Source: Janthinobacterium psychrotolerans
GTDB taxonomy: Bacteria > Pseudomonadota > Gammaproteobacteria > Burkholderiales > Burkholderiaceae_D
Length of the DNA: 64,000 nt
Direction of reading: 5' to 3'
NCBI RefSeq assembly: GCF_001677885.1
Contig: NZ_LOCQ01000042.1
Location: 24,414 to 88,413, forward strand
Part shown: piece by piece, positions 1 to 8,684 of the stretch
How positions within the stretch are numbered: the stretch's first letter is position 1
Layout: each line of letters starts with the position of its first letter
The notes under the pieces: generated by a model
The model's input: only the letters and a program-made list of their open reading frames with translations
What the model was told of the DNA's origin: nothing
The model's database searches: none
Program-made: the position numbers and the translations under genes

Positions 1-212
1 GTACAGGGCCACAGTAAGGCCAGCCGGTCCTGGCGAAAACGATTTTTTCCGTATATGCATATGCCTTTGCATGATGGCCGCGCTTATTCGATGGGCGCAT
101 ATCGAATGGCGAAAGCATTCGTTCGCGTTTGCGCCGCGCTGCATTACTGTGCACGCTTTGGCGCCAAGCTAGCCATGAGCGAACCCCGGCGCAGCCCCAT
201 CGAGGAGTCAGC

Positions 213-1049
213 ATGCCATTTCCCGTCCTAAACAATTACCTGGCCCGTTTGTCGCACCAGACGCAGGCGGGCACCAGTGTCTGGCGGGACCAGGAGGGCC
301 GCGCCCTGGGCCGCTTTTTCAATTGCACCATGACCAGCGCCTTCCAGCCGCTGCGCGAGCTCGGTAGCGGCGAGGTGCTCGCTTACGAGGGGCTGGCGCG
401 CAGCGTCTCGAAGGCCGACCAGGGCCTGTCGCTGTGGCGCTTGCTCGACCATGCGGCCAGCGACGATGAATCGGTGGAGCTGGACCGCCTGTGCCGCATG
501 CTGCATGCGATTAATTTTTTCCGCCAGCCCGAAGCGGAACAGGCGGACCTGTATCTGAATGTGCACGACCGCCTGTTGAGTGCGGTGAGCAGCAACCACG
601 GCCACGCCTTCCAGCGCATCCTCGACGCGCTGGGCCTGCCGATAGCGCGCATCGTGCTGCAACTGCCCGCCGTGACGGCCAACCAGAGCTGGCTGTTGAA
701 CTATGTGGCCGACAATTACCGCCGCAACGGCTTTCGGCTGGCGATCCATGCCGGCAGCGTCAACGAAGCCATCGGCCTGCTGGAACGCCTGCATCCGCAC
801 AGCGTCAAGCTCGATGCGGGCAAGCTCGGCGATGAAGATGCGGCCGCCCATTTCGTCACCCTGTGCCATGCGGCAAAGATTCGCGTCGTCTTCAAGCGCC
901 TCGATACGCCGGCCGCCTTGCAGGCGCTGCAGCGCATCGCCGCCGCAACCGGCCTGCCCATCGTGGTCCAGGGTTATCTGCTTGACAAACCTTTGAGCCT
1001 GCTGGCGCCGGCTGGGGTCGCCGCACCACGTATCGCTACGGCGGCCTGA
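213..1049 (+). CDS. Degenerate EAL-domain protein (probably not an active c-di-GMP phosphodiesterase)
   Basis: A 278-residue protein made of one EAL-like domain (about residues 38-262). The fold is recognisable in order: YEGLA at 58-62 where active enzymes have E-A/V-L, a LNVHD strand near 115, IVLQLP at 147-152 where E is expected, IHAG at 178-181 where the metal-binding DDF should be, VKLD at 198-201, and QGYLLDKP at 253-260. The DDF pair and the VLEITE glutamate are missing, so catalysis is unlikely; it may be a c-di-GMP binder or protein partner. The ATG at 213 is chosen because GAGGAG lies 6 bases upstream; an in-frame upstream start at 129 has no such site. No signal peptide or receiver domain is visible. 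Confidence 0.75.
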   Translation: MPFPVLNNYLARLSHQTQAGTSVWRDQEGRALGRFFNCTMTSAFQPLRELGSGEVLAYEGLARSVSKADQGLSLWRLLDHAASDDESVELDRLCRMLHAINFFRQPEAEQADLYLNVHDRLLSAVSSNHGHAFQRILDALGLPIARIVLQLPAVTANQSWLLNYVADNYRRNGFRLAIHAGSVNEAIGLLERLHPHSVKLDAGKLGDEDAAAHFVTLCHAAKIRVVFKRLDTPAALQALQRIAAATGLPIVVQGYLLDKPLSLLAPAGVAAPRIATAA

Positions 1050-1162
1050 AGCATTACAGAATGGAAAATAGGGGAAAATGAGGTCGGCACGATAGCGCCG
1101 AGGGTTTTTCTTCGGGGCACAATACGCTATAGTATTCCCCATTGTTTTATCGGGGACTGACT

Positions 1163-1912
1163 ATGGCAACGCGCAGGAATTTTCTACAACATGGCATGAG
1201 TCTGGCGGCCATCGGCCTGGTGGCCACGCCGCTGATCGGTTGCGCTTCGCGCACGGAAAAGCCGGCAATGGCCTCGGCCGGCGCCAAGCCGCGCATGCCG
1301 AAGACCGGCGTGCCGCCGCAGCCGCAGCAACTGGCCAGCATCGACCGTTCGATCAGCACCCCGCGCGGTGCGCCGATCACCGAGATGGAGCCGCCACCCG
1401 ATATTTTCGATGCGCAGATCCTCGACCTGGAATTCTGGCTCAAGCCGCGCACCCTGGAAGTGATCCGTCCGGCCAGCAACGAAAAAGCCAGGCTGTTGTA
1501 CTGGAAAGACGGCGAAGTCATCGATTCGGCCTACCAGGAGCTGTGCCATCTGCTGCGCGACGTCAACGGCAAGAAAACCGCCCCCATCGATCCCAAACTG
1601 TTCGAAACCCTGTGGGGCACGCAAGCCTTCATCGCCCGCTACGGCATCGAGCAGCCACTGGAGATTCTGTCCGGCTACCGCACGGCCGAGTCGAACAGCC
1701 GCCTGCGCGAAGCGGGCGTTCCCGCCGCGCGCCAGTCGCTGCATATTTCAGGCAAGGCCGCCGATATCCGCGTCGCCAACCTCAATTCCGAAGTGCTGGG
1801 CTCGCTGGTACGCAGCTTCAAGCAGGGCGGCGTGGGCTTTTACTACCGTTCCGGCCCGCGCGGCGGCTGGATCCATGCCGACACCGGTTTGCAGCGCACC
1901 TGGAAGGGTTAG
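1163..1912 (+). CDS. DUF882 / YcbK-like M15-family protein, Tat-type lipoprotein
   Basis: A 249-residue protein of the DUF882 (YcbK, peptidase M15A-like) family, whose members are thought to act on murein in the cell envelope. The N-terminus has a twin-arginine motif (RRNFLQ, residues 4-9), a hydrophobic stretch and a lipobox ending LIGC with Cys27, so it is probably a Tat-exported lipoprotein. The conserved half (about 95-249) has a SGYRT segment, a SLHxxGKAAD segment (His and Asp) and a final HAD, the usual zinc ligands of this fold. The start at 1163 is chosen because it begins the signal peptide; a start at 1142 would add seven residues before it. Catalytic activity is inferred. Confidence 0.8.
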   Translation: MATRRNFLQHGMSLAAIGLVATPLIGCASRTEKPAMASAGAKPRMPKTGVPPQPQQLASIDRSISTPRGAPITEMEPPPDIFDAQILDLEFWLKPRTLEVIRPASNEKARLLYWKDGEVIDSAYQELCHLLRDVNGKKTAPIDPKLFETLWGTQAFIARYGIEQPLEILSGYRTAESNSRLREAGVPAARQSLHISGKAADIRVANLNSEVLGSLVRSFKQGGVGFYYRSGPRGGWIHADTGLQRTWKG

Positions 1913-1915
1913 GCG

Positions 1916-2113
1916 CTATTCATAGTGATACGGCGGCTCCGGCACCCGGTCGGCCATGGTCCGCTCCAGCTCGCGGAAATCGGCTGGCCGCTCCCAGTAG
2001 ATGCGCCAGCCGCGGCGCCGGTTCTCGCGCACTTCGGGGTGGCGTTGTAGAAAATCATCCATGAATCGTCCAAAGTCCGAGACATAGCCGCTCTTGCGTC
2101 GCCAGAATCGCAT
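1916..2113 (-). CDS. DUF3460 family small protein
   Basis: A 65-residue, strongly basic and acidic soluble protein. The pattern fits the DUF3460 family of Burkholderiales: an aromatic YVSDFxxFMDDFL helix, HPEVRENRRRGW with the family's conserved Arg-Gly, an (I/L)YWE segment and a terminal RVPEPPYHYE close to the RVPQxPYVYx ending of family members. Function is unknown. It lies 3 bases from the stop of the convergent DUF882 gene and is transcribed away from the LysR gene, so it probably has its own promoter in the short gap 2114-2191. Confidence 0.7.
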   Translation of the reverse strand: MRFWRRKSGYVSDFGRFMDDFLQRHPEVRENRRRGWRIYWERPADFRELERTMADRVPEPPYHYE

Positions 2114-2191
2114 GTTCGCCTCCCGTCAGATACACTACGCTGTTTGATTCTCCGCGCACGAAAAAGTGCCAGCCGTTTTATTCCGCTACCG

Positions 2192-3073
2192 ATGAAACTG
2201 TCCAGCCACAATATCGAACTGTTCCTGGCCGTCGTCGATGGCGGCTCGTTTTCCAGCGCCGCGCGCGCCCTGCGGCGCTCGCCGTCGGCCGTCAGCATGG
2301 CGATCGCCCACCTGGAAGCGGAGCTGGGTATCAGTCTGTTCGATCGCGGTGCGCGCAACGCCGTGCCGACCCCGGCCGCGATGGCGCTATTGCCGCATGC
2401 GCGCCTGGTGGCCGAGCAGCTCAAGCAGTTGCACCTGCATGTGCAGCAGCTGGCGCAGGGCCTGGAAAGCCGCATCTCGCTGGGCATCGCGGCCGAACTT
2501 GACCGCGCGCCGTTTTTGCGCGCCGTGCAGGCGCTGTCGCAGCGCCATCCCTTGCTCGATATCGAAGTGCTCACCGCGCCGCAGGATGACGTGCTCGACC
2601 TGCTGCACCGCGGCCGCATCAGCGCCTGCATGGCCTTCGGTGGCGGTCGCATCAATCACGAGGAACAGTTCCAGCTGGTGGGCAGCGACGCCTTGCTGGC
2701 GATTATCTCGACGCGCCATCCGCCCGGCGAGACCGGCAGGGCGGTGTATATCGAGGAACTGGTCAACCTGCGCCAGATCATCGTTGCCAGCCGCGAGCTG
2801 GCGCTGGCCGATGCGCGCCCCGTGGTGGGCCTGGCGCACTGGCGCACCGACAGCCTGCCGATGGCCCTGGCGATGGTGGAGGCGGGCCTGGGCTGGGGCA
2901 ACTTTGCGCAAGCGGCGATCGCCGAGTCGCTCGCTGCCGGCCGGGTGCGCCGCCTGGCCTTCAAGAACACCGGCAACGGCCTGGCCTTGCCGATCCACCT
3001 GGTGTGGATGAAGGACCGGCCGCCGGGCATGGCGGCGCGGGCTTTTCTTCAGTTGCTGGCCGAAGCGCCCTGA
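2192..3073 (+). CDS. LysR-family transcriptional regulator
   Basis: A 293-residue LysR-type regulator. Residues 1-62 are the winged helix-turn-helix (NIELFLAVVDGGSFSSAARA, then SPSAVSMAIAHLE and LGISLFDR), followed by the linker helix and a periplasmic-binding-like effector domain from about residue 90. The ATG at 2192 starts directly at the HTH; an upstream in-frame start at 2144 would add 16 unrelated residues. Its 3' end overlaps by 25 bases the end of the convergent PACE efflux gene. AceR, the best-known regulator of a PACE pump, is also LysR type but is divergent from its target, so control of the neighbour is possible but unproven. Confidence 0.88.
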   Translation: MKLSSHNIELFLAVVDGGSFSSAARALRRSPSAVSMAIAHLEAELGISLFDRGARNAVPTPAAMALLPHARLVAEQLKQLHLHVQQLAQGLESRISLGIAAELDRAPFLRAVQALSQRHPLLDIEVLTAPQDDVLDLLHRGRISACMAFGGGRINHEEQFQLVGSDALLAIISTRHPPGETGRAVYIEELVNLRQIIVASRELALADARPVVGLAHWRTDSLPMALAMVEAGLGWGNFAQAAIAESLAAGRVRRLAFKNTGNGLALPIHLVWMKDRPPGMAARAFLQLLAEAP

Positions 3074-3516
3074 ATCGTACCGGAGTCTTCCGGTGGCTGC
3101 TGCGCCGACAGCGGCACGCCGAACAGGCCGTCGAAAATATAGTTGAAGACAAAGCTGTAGCAGGGAATGATCAGCATCAGCGCGAAATCGAGCACGAAGG
3201 CCTCCCACAGGCTGATGTTCAACCACCAGGCGATCAGCGGGATCAGGTAGATCACCAGGGTGATCTGGAAGCCGATGGCGTGGACGATGCGGCGCCAGAC
3301 GGTGCGCGTGCGCGACACCTGCCGGATTTCCCAATATTCGAACGCCGTGTTGTACAGCAGGTTCCAGATCACGGCGATGCTGGTGATCATCAGGGCCAGC
3401 GGCCCGGTGCTGGTGGGCGACTCGCCCGACAATAAAGTGAGCCACAGGGTGGAGATGGCCATGCCGATGATTTCAAAGGCGGTGACGTAGACGATCTTGC
3501 GTTGTATACCTTGCAT
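3049..3516 (-). CDS. PACE-family (AceI-like) multidrug efflux protein
   Basis: A 155-residue membrane protein with two tandem bacterial transmembrane pair domains, giving four helices. The first repeat starts RKIVYVTAFEIIGMAIST and the second contains IVHAIGFQITLVIYLIPL, each with the Glu/aromatic pattern of the PACE (proteobacterial antimicrobial compound efflux) family; the known member AceI exports chlorhexidine. The start at 3516 is preceded by GGAAGG 6 bases upstream, better than the ORF start at 3546. After the second domain, about 20 Gln/Pro/Ser-rich residues overlap the LysR gene end. The substrate cannot be read from the sequence. Confidence 0.85.
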   Translation of the reverse strand: MQGIQRKIVYVTAFEIIGMAISTLWLTLLSGESPTSTGPLALMITSIAVIWNLLYNTAFEYWEIRQVSRTRTVWRRIVHAIGFQITLVIYLIPLIAWWLNISLWEAFVLDFALMLIIPCYSFVFNYIFDGLFGVPLSAQQPPEDSGTIQGASASN

Positions 3517-3680
3517 ATAGTGCCTTCCGTATGAACTGGCAGGCATGATAAGTCAGTCATGCTGATCTTTGAAGTTGATAGCTGTCAGTTTTACTGACGG
3601 CTGTTCTGGCTGGCGCGAACAGAGGATAATGATGGCTGGCGGACAAACGGTTCCGCCGCATCACCGCGAAGAAGGCACAC

Positions 3681-4139
3681 ATGCAAGGCGCAGCAGACAA
3701 GGCAGCAGAGAACAGTTCCGACAGCACGGCCAGCGACGAGATCCTGGCGCGTCCCCGTTTCCGGCCCCGTCCGTGGGAGCATCTGGAAACGCCGTATGAC
3801 GTGGAAGTGTGGATCGAAGAGCACAACCGCAGCATGCAGGACAATATCGGCGCCCAGGAAACCGGCGTGGGCATCTGCTTCACCCTGGCCGAAGGCGGCG
3901 ACATCTACATGCAGACCAGCGCCGACGGCGCCGTCGTGCTCGACGTCACGCCTGATGCGGCCTGGATCGCACCCCTGATCAGCGCGGCCACCGGCTGCGA
4001 AGCGCCGGACTCGTCATTGTGGGTTCTGCCCGACGATAAATTGATCCAATTGATCGTGGGCTTGTCGAGCCTGGTGGCCAGCACCTTGCTGGTGGTCGGA
4101 CATGATTTTGGCTTGCGCCGGCGCGGCAGGGGCTTTTAG
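3681..4139 (+). CDS. Hypothetical protein of unknown family
   Basis: A 152-residue acidic protein that I do not recognise. It has a polar, Ser/Asp-rich N-terminus (1-20), an Arg/Pro patch (RPRFRPRPWEHL, about 24-35), an acidic core, a mildly hydrophobic stretch (LIQLIVGLSSLVASTLLVVG, about 121-140) and an Arg-rich end. The hydrophobic stretch is long enough for one membrane helix with the basic tail cytoplasmic, but it could equally be a buried helix. GAAGAAGG about 6 bases before the ATG supports translation. The neighbours (a PACE pump and a GT9 enzyme) give no clue. Confidence 0.5.
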   Translation: MQGAADKAAENSSDSTASDEILARPRFRPRPWEHLETPYDVEVWIEEHNRSMQDNIGAQETGVGICFTLAEGGDIYMQTSADGAVVLDVTPDAAWIAPLISAATGCEAPDSSLWVLPDDKLIQLIVGLSSLVASTLLVVGHDFGLRRRGRGF

Positions 4140-4174
4140 CGGCTGGTGGCCGTGCCGCTGCCTGGAGGCACTGT

Positions 4175-5266
4175 TCAGCCGGCAACCCGCAATGGCGCTG
4201 GCTCGGGCAGCAGCGCTTCGACGGCCGCCAGGGTCTCTTCGGCACTGACGCTGGCCAGCGTCAGGCCGGGCGCCAGGATCACGCGGTAGTGGCGGCTGGC
4301 CGGGTAAAACCAGCGGTAATTATCGGTGCGGATATAGTAGCCGACGATTTTTTTGTCGTAAGCCGAGGCGAGATGGATCACCGAGGTATCGGGCGAGAGC
4401 ACCAGTTCGCAGCGCCGTATCAGCGCCGCCAGTTGCAGGATATGGCCGGTCGGTGGCGAGCGCATGACGTTGGCATGGCCGGCGCCGTCGACGATTTCGG
4501 CCACGCGCGCTTCGCTGCCCGGTGCGGCGATCACCAGCAGGGCGTGGCGCGGATAGCGCGCGGCGAGGACGGCGCAGCAGCGCTGCGCGTCGGCCACGCT
4601 GACGGTGCGCTGCGCATTGCTGCCCTGGAAATTGAGGCAGAACAGGCCATCATGCGTGTCCAGCAGGGCGTCGCAGGCCGCGTCGATGGCCGCGGCGTGC
4701 GCGTCCACGCCGAACAGTTCGTAGCGCATGTCGATGTCGCGCAGGTTGAATTGCTGGAAGGCGGCGAAAAAACTCTCGAGGATATGGGCGTTGCGGTCGC
4801 AAGGCACCGTATGGTCGAACATGCCCAGCTTTGCCGTCGAGGTGCCGTACTTCGGAATCGCAAACCCCGTCAGGTAGCGCGCCCCCAGCCATTTGATGCG
4901 CAGCAGCAGCGGAATCGAAAAACGGTTGTAGGGATTGAAGATGACGTCGTAGCGGCGACGGCGCAGCTCCGCGATGGTGGTGCGCAAGTCGCGCAGCAGC
5001 GGCTGCTTGTCCCAGACGATGATATCGCTGACGTGGGGATTGTCGGCGATGATGCTGCGGTTGGCGCTGCTGGCGGCCACATCGATCTGCCAGTGCGGGT
5101 AGTTTTTTTTCAGTTCGCGCAGCAGCGCGGTGGTGACGATCATGTCGCCGATCTTGTCGTTGCGCAAGATCAACACCTTGCGCACGCTGGCGATATCGAG
5201 CGCTTGCTTGTCGGATTTCCCCAGCAGGGCGTAGCTGATCAGGCGAGCGATGGTCTTTATCAACAT
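4175..5266 (-). CDS. Glycosyltransferase family 9 (heptosyltransferase-like)
   Basis: A 363-residue GT9 enzyme, the family of ADP-heptose:LPS heptosyltransferases. The N-terminal domain has the diagnostic ILRNDKIGDMIVTTALLREL pattern (Lys/Asp-x-hydrophobic-Gly-Asp) and the C-terminal nucleotide-sugar domain has SPDTSVIHLASAYDKKIVG. No signal peptide; family members act at the inner face of the inner membrane. The start at 5266 is chosen because upstream codons are shadow sequence overlapping the next gene. It lies 34 bases after a flagellar gene (5301-6341) in the same orientation, so it may be cotranscribed with the flgB-flgL operon. A role in LPS core or filament glycan assembly are both possible. 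Confidence 0.85.
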   Translation of the reverse strand: MLIKTIARLISYALLGKSDKQALDIASVRKVLILRNDKIGDMIVTTALLRELKKNYPHWQIDVAASSANRSIIADNPHVSDIIVWDKQPLLRDLRTTIAELRRRRYDVIFNPYNRFSIPLLLRIKWLGARYLTGFAIPKYGTSTAKLGMFDHTVPCDRNAHILESFFAAFQQFNLRDIDMRYELFGVDAHAAAIDAACDALLDTHDGLFCLNFQGSNAQRTVSVADAQRCCAVLAARYPRHALLVIAAPGSEARVAEIVDGAGHANVMRSPPTGHILQLAALIRRCELVLSPDTSVIHLASAYDKKIVGYYIRTDNYRWFYPASRHYRVILAPGLTLASVSAEETLAAVEALLPEPAPLRVAG

Positions 5267-5300
5267 GAATTCCAGGCAGGGATGACGGGCAGGGCGCGCA

Positions 5301-6341
5301 CTAGCGCATGCCCAGCAGCGCCACCACGCGTTCGCGGCTGATGCCGACCAGGGCCGAACTGATGGCCAGCAGCGATTCATAGCCGGGCTTGCTGGCCTTG
5401 TCCGTGAAGCTTTGCGCCACCGTTTCCATGCCGGCCTCGACCGGCTTGGCCTGGGCACTCTCGACCCTGGCGGTGGCCTGTGCCAGCGCCAGGCTGACCG
5501 ACGCGCGCGACTGCTGAATATGCGCCAGCGCCTGCACCACTTCGTGCAAGGTGGCGCGCAGCGCTTCGGTGTCGCCGGTATCCCATTGTTCCGGAACGAT
5601 GGCGGCCGGTTCAGGATCGGTCTTGACGCGGTTCATCTGGCCGGTGGGGAAGCGGATGCCGCTGCCACGTACCGCCAGGCTGTCGCGCACATTGGCCCAT
5701 GATGACTCGGGCGTGCTGAACACGAGCTGGCCTTGCTCGCCCTGGCGCACGCGGATATTCGACGGCATCAGGGCGCGGTCGAAGCGGGCAATGATTTCTT
5801 CGTCGGACAGGCCCGGTTCGATATTCACGGAACGCAAGGTCTGGTTCGCGCCGCTCACGGAAAACGACAGCACCTCCTGCGAACCTTCCTGCAGGCTGGC
5901 CATGGTCAGGCCGCGGATGGTGAAGCTTTGCTGTGCCGACTGCGGGCTGCTGTAGCCGAGCTGGGCGTCGAGCGAACCGCCCGAGGCGCTGGTGCGGTCG
6001 CGCCAGGTGCCGCTGAACTGGCGCACCCGTGCTTCGACCTGGCCATCGCGGCCGGCGCGCGCGGCCAGCTTGGCGGCCAGCTCGCTTTTCAGCGCCTGCA
6101 GCTGGCTGCTGCTGCGTTCCAGATAATCGAGGGTTTGCTGGGCGTTCGAGATCTCGCCCTGCAAATGGTGATCCCAGTTGCTCAGTCCGCGCTGCAGCGG
6201 CGCCGCCGAGCCTCTCGGCGAAGCGCCGTCGGCGCGCGCGCTGGCGCCGTCAACGCTGCCCGAGGCGCCATCGACGCCGCGCGCCGTGCCGCTGCCTTTG
6301 CCGGAGACACCGGAAGAATTGGGGAGCTGGGCGATTTGCAT
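5301..6341 (-). CDS. flgL-adjacent flagellar protein, LafW-like by position
   Basis: A 346-residue protein beginning 4 bases after flgL, so almost certainly in the flgB-flgL operon. Residues 8-50 are a Gly/Ala/Ser/Asp-rich segment with imperfect DGASxxxDGAS repeats. Residues about 55-110 form a coiled-coil helix like the D0/D1 helices of hook-associated proteins. A middle beta-rich part (about 135-215: FTIRGLTMASL, LSFSVSGANQTLRS, DEEIIARFDRAL) resembles a flagellin IN-type domain. The C-terminal 90 residues are again helical. In E. coli Flag-2 the gene after lfgL is lafW, described as hook-associated; the position and helical ends support the same idea here, but I cannot show homology. Confidence 0.5.
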   Translation of the reverse strand: MQIAQLPNSSGVSGKGSGTARGVDGASGSVDGASARADGASPRGSAAPLQRGLSNWDHHLQGEISNAQQTLDYLERSSSQLQALKSELAAKLAARAGRDGQVEARVRQFSGTWRDRTSASGGSLDAQLGYSSPQSAQQSFTIRGLTMASLQEGSQEVLSFSVSGANQTLRSVNIEPGLSDEEIIARFDRALMPSNIRVRQGEQGQLVFSTPESSWANVRDSLAVRGSGIRFPTGQMNRVKTDPEPAAIVPEQWDTGDTEALRATLHEVVQALAHIQQSRASVSLALAQATARVESAQAKPVEAGMETVAQSFTDKASKPGYESLLAISSALVGISRERVVALLGMR

Positions 6342-6345
6342 GGGA

Positions 6346-7257
6346 TCAGAGGATGTCGAACAGGGAGAGCGCGCCCACTTTGCCGTAGGCCTTGTAGGTC
6401 GCTTCGAGTGCGGTCTGGTAGCCGGTCAGGTCGATGGCCGCCGCGCCGATGTCGGCCTTTTTCAATTCCAGCAGGGCATTATTGTTCGACAGCGACACAT
6501 TATCCAGGTTGTTGTTCAGGGTCGACAGGATATTCTGCGCACCACCAAAGATGGCAATTTTACCAGACAATAACTCCATGCCCTCGTCGGTGCCGTCGAG
6601 CGCGTTCGTGACCGACGCGCGTACCGCCGGGTCGGCCGGATTGAGGCCGGGGGCGCTCAGGGTCTCGATGGTCTGGTCGATCTTGTTGAGCCAGTTTTCC
6701 AGGTTCTTCACGTCGACGTTTGCCGCCTGCGTGATGCCATTGCCCACCACCACCGTCTGCGTTTCGGTATTGCCCGCATAGCTGTAGCGTGAACCGACCG
6801 CCGCGCTGGCGTCGTAGGCGATCGCCGGCTTGTCGGTGGCGGTACCGGAAAACATGTAGCGGCCTTCCTGGTCCTTCAGGTTGGAGGTGTACAACACGCT
6901 GTCGCGCATGGCGCGCAGCGATTCGGTCATCGCCTTCAGGTCCGACGGCGCATTGCTGCCATCGGCGGCCCACACCAGCAGATCGCGCGCCTGGCCGATG
7001 TCGGAGACCATGCTGGACAGGTAATTTTCATTTTTCAGCAAGCGCGTCTGCACTGCGGAAATATTATCCTTGTACTGCGTCACCATCGCCTGTTCGCGCG
7101 TCAGGCGCGAGATGCGTACATTGCCGATCGGATCGTCCGATGGCAACTGGATGCGCAAGCCCGACGACATCTGCTGCGTCAGGTAATTGATGCGTTCCTG
7201 GTTTTGCTGGATCGATACATTGATCAGCGACTGATACTGGTTGCTCGCTACACGCAT
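6346..7257 (-). CDS. flgL: Flagellar hook-associated protein 3 (hook-filament junction)
   Basis: A 303-residue FlgL. The N-terminal coiled coil has the flagellin-superfamily signature (ISRLTREQA, LPSDDPIGNVRISRL, then KNENYLSSMVSDIGQARDL) and the C-terminus the matching helix (LELKKADIGAAAIDLTGYQTA read in part). It caps FlgK and seats the first flagellin subunits. AAGGAG lies 6 bases before the ATG. The gap after flgK is 9 bases, and the gene is followed after 4 bases by the LafW-like gene. Confidence 0.93.
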   Translation of the reverse strand: MRVASNQYQSLINVSIQQNQERINYLTQQMSSGLRIQLPSDDPIGNVRISRLTREQAMVTQYKDNISAVQTRLLKNENYLSSMVSDIGQARDLLVWAADGSNAPSDLKAMTESLRAMRDSVLYTSNLKDQEGRYMFSGTATDKPAIAYDASAAVGSRYSYAGNTETQTVVVGNGITQAANVDVKNLENWLNKIDQTIETLSAPGLNPADPAVRASVTNALDGTDEGMELLSGKIAIFGGAQNILSTLNNNLDNVSLSNNNALLELKKADIGAAAIDLTGYQTALEATYKAYGKVGALSLFDIL

Positions 7258-7266
7258 GACTGCTCC

Positions 7267-8631
7267 TTAACCCATCATTGCCAAAGTGGCGTCAAACAGC
7301 GTATTGGCGACGGAAATGACTTTCATGTTCGCCTGGTACATATTCTGGAATTCCACCAGGTTCATCGCTTCCTCGTCCTTGTTCACGGCGCTCGTCGCGT
7401 TCCAGTCGTTGACCGCCTGACCGCGCACCGTATCGGCGGTTTTCAGCAAGGCCTGGTTCTGCTGGCTGGCGATGCCCAGCTTGCCCACCAGTTGCGTATC
7501 GGCGTCGCTCATCAGCACCTGGCCCAGCCAGGCCACGGTGACCGGCTGGTTCTTGATATCGATCAGGCTTTGCAGGTTCTTGCTGTCGCCGGCGGCGCCA
7601 CCGGCGCTGGCCAGCGCCAGGTTGGCCGTCGTCAAATTCTTGTTGATCGACATGACGCCGTCATTATATTCGAACAGATCCGGTCCGCTCGCGCCGGCCA
7701 TGGTCTGGCCCAGGTTCAGCTGCTTGTTGATCTTGTCGGTCAGGCTCTTGCCCAAGTCGCGCAGCGACTGCTGCAGCGGTCGCAAGGTGTTCTGTTCGAA
7801 TTCGCCCAGGCCGCCGATCTGCCCGCCGATGGCGACGTTGTCGATCTTGAACGTCGAATTGGCAAATTTCAAGCTGATGCTCTGGTCGCCAACGGCGTTT
7901 TCACTACTCTCCAGGGTGGCCGACATATTGCCGATCACCAGCGGCTGGCCGCTTTTCAGGGAAATACTGAGCGAGCCATCCGGCTGGGAACTGACTTCGA
8001 CGCCCATCTGCGCCGCCAGGCCGTCGACCAGCTGGTCGCGTGCGTCGATCAGCGCCGAGACGTTGGTGCCGGCCGCGTTCGAGGTAGAGATGCGCTGGTT
8101 CAGCGAGGCGATGTTTTGCAGCGCGGTATTAGCTTGTGGCATCATCGCCGCACGCTGCTGGTGCAGCGACAGCGTCTGGTTGCGCATGACATTGTCGATG
8201 CTGTTGAAATGCTGGGCCATGGCGTCGGCCGAAGTGATGATCTGCTGGCGCAGCGGGGTCGAGGTGGGGTCGACCGCGGCCGCGTTCAAGGCCGTGAAAA
8301 AGCCGTCGATGCCGTTGCTGATGCTCGACTTTTCATCGCCCATCACGCGTTCGAGCTGGGTCAGGTAAGGCTGGGCCTGCGAACGGAAACCCTGGTCCGA
8401 CGCTGCGCGCCACATCTGCTGGCTTTTATAGGCGTCGCTGAAACGCATCAGCGCACCGACCTCCACGCCATTGCCGGCCGAACGCACGCCAGCACCGGAA
8501 GACAGCGATGTCAACAGGACGCCCTGGCGGGTATAGCCCGGGGTTTGCAGGTTGGCGATATTCTGGCTCGCCGCACCGAGCGCGGCTTGTGCGGCGATGC
8601 TGCCCGACAGGGCATTGCTGATCATGCTCAT
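7267..8631 (-). CDS. flgK: Flagellar hook-associated protein 1
   Basis: A 454-residue FlgK, the first junction protein on the hook. The N-terminus ALSGSIAAQAALGAASQNIANLQTPGYTRQ contains the rod/hook family motif (ASQNIANxxTPGYTRQ), and the C-terminus has the EEAMNLVEFQNMYQANMKVISVANTLFD helix typical of FlgK. It is exported by the flagellar type III system, consistent with the absence of a signal peptide. A 53-base gap separates it from flgJ. Length is somewhat short compared with the E. coli protein (about 547), with the missing part in the variable middle. Confidence 0.94.
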   Translation of the reverse strand: MSMISNALSGSIAAQAALGAASQNIANLQTPGYTRQGVLLTSLSSGAGVRSAGNGVEVGALMRFSDAYKSQQMWRAASDQGFRSQAQPYLTQLERVMGDEKSSISNGIDGFFTALNAAAVDPTSTPLRQQIITSADAMAQHFNSIDNVMRNQTLSLHQQRAAMMPQANTALQNIASLNQRISTSNAAGTNVSALIDARDQLVDGLAAQMGVEVSSQPDGSLSISLKSGQPLVIGNMSATLESSENAVGDQSISLKFANSTFKIDNVAIGGQIGGLGEFEQNTLRPLQQSLRDLGKSLTDKINKQLNLGQTMAGASGPDLFEYNDGVMSINKNLTTANLALASAGGAAGDSKNLQSLIDIKNQPVTVAWLGQVLMSDADTQLVGKLGIASQQNQALLKTADTVRGQAVNDWNATSAVNKDEEAMNLVEFQNMYQANMKVISVANTLFDATLAMMG

Positions 8632-8684
8632 GGCATTCTTTCGTGAGAGGGGGCGCTAGCGCTACCTCTGTTACAGGCGACGCT

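Noticed and set aside
80..130. Small inverted repeat CGAATG/CATTCG near 104-122
   Set aside because: Six-base stem only, no U tract and no context; likely chance.
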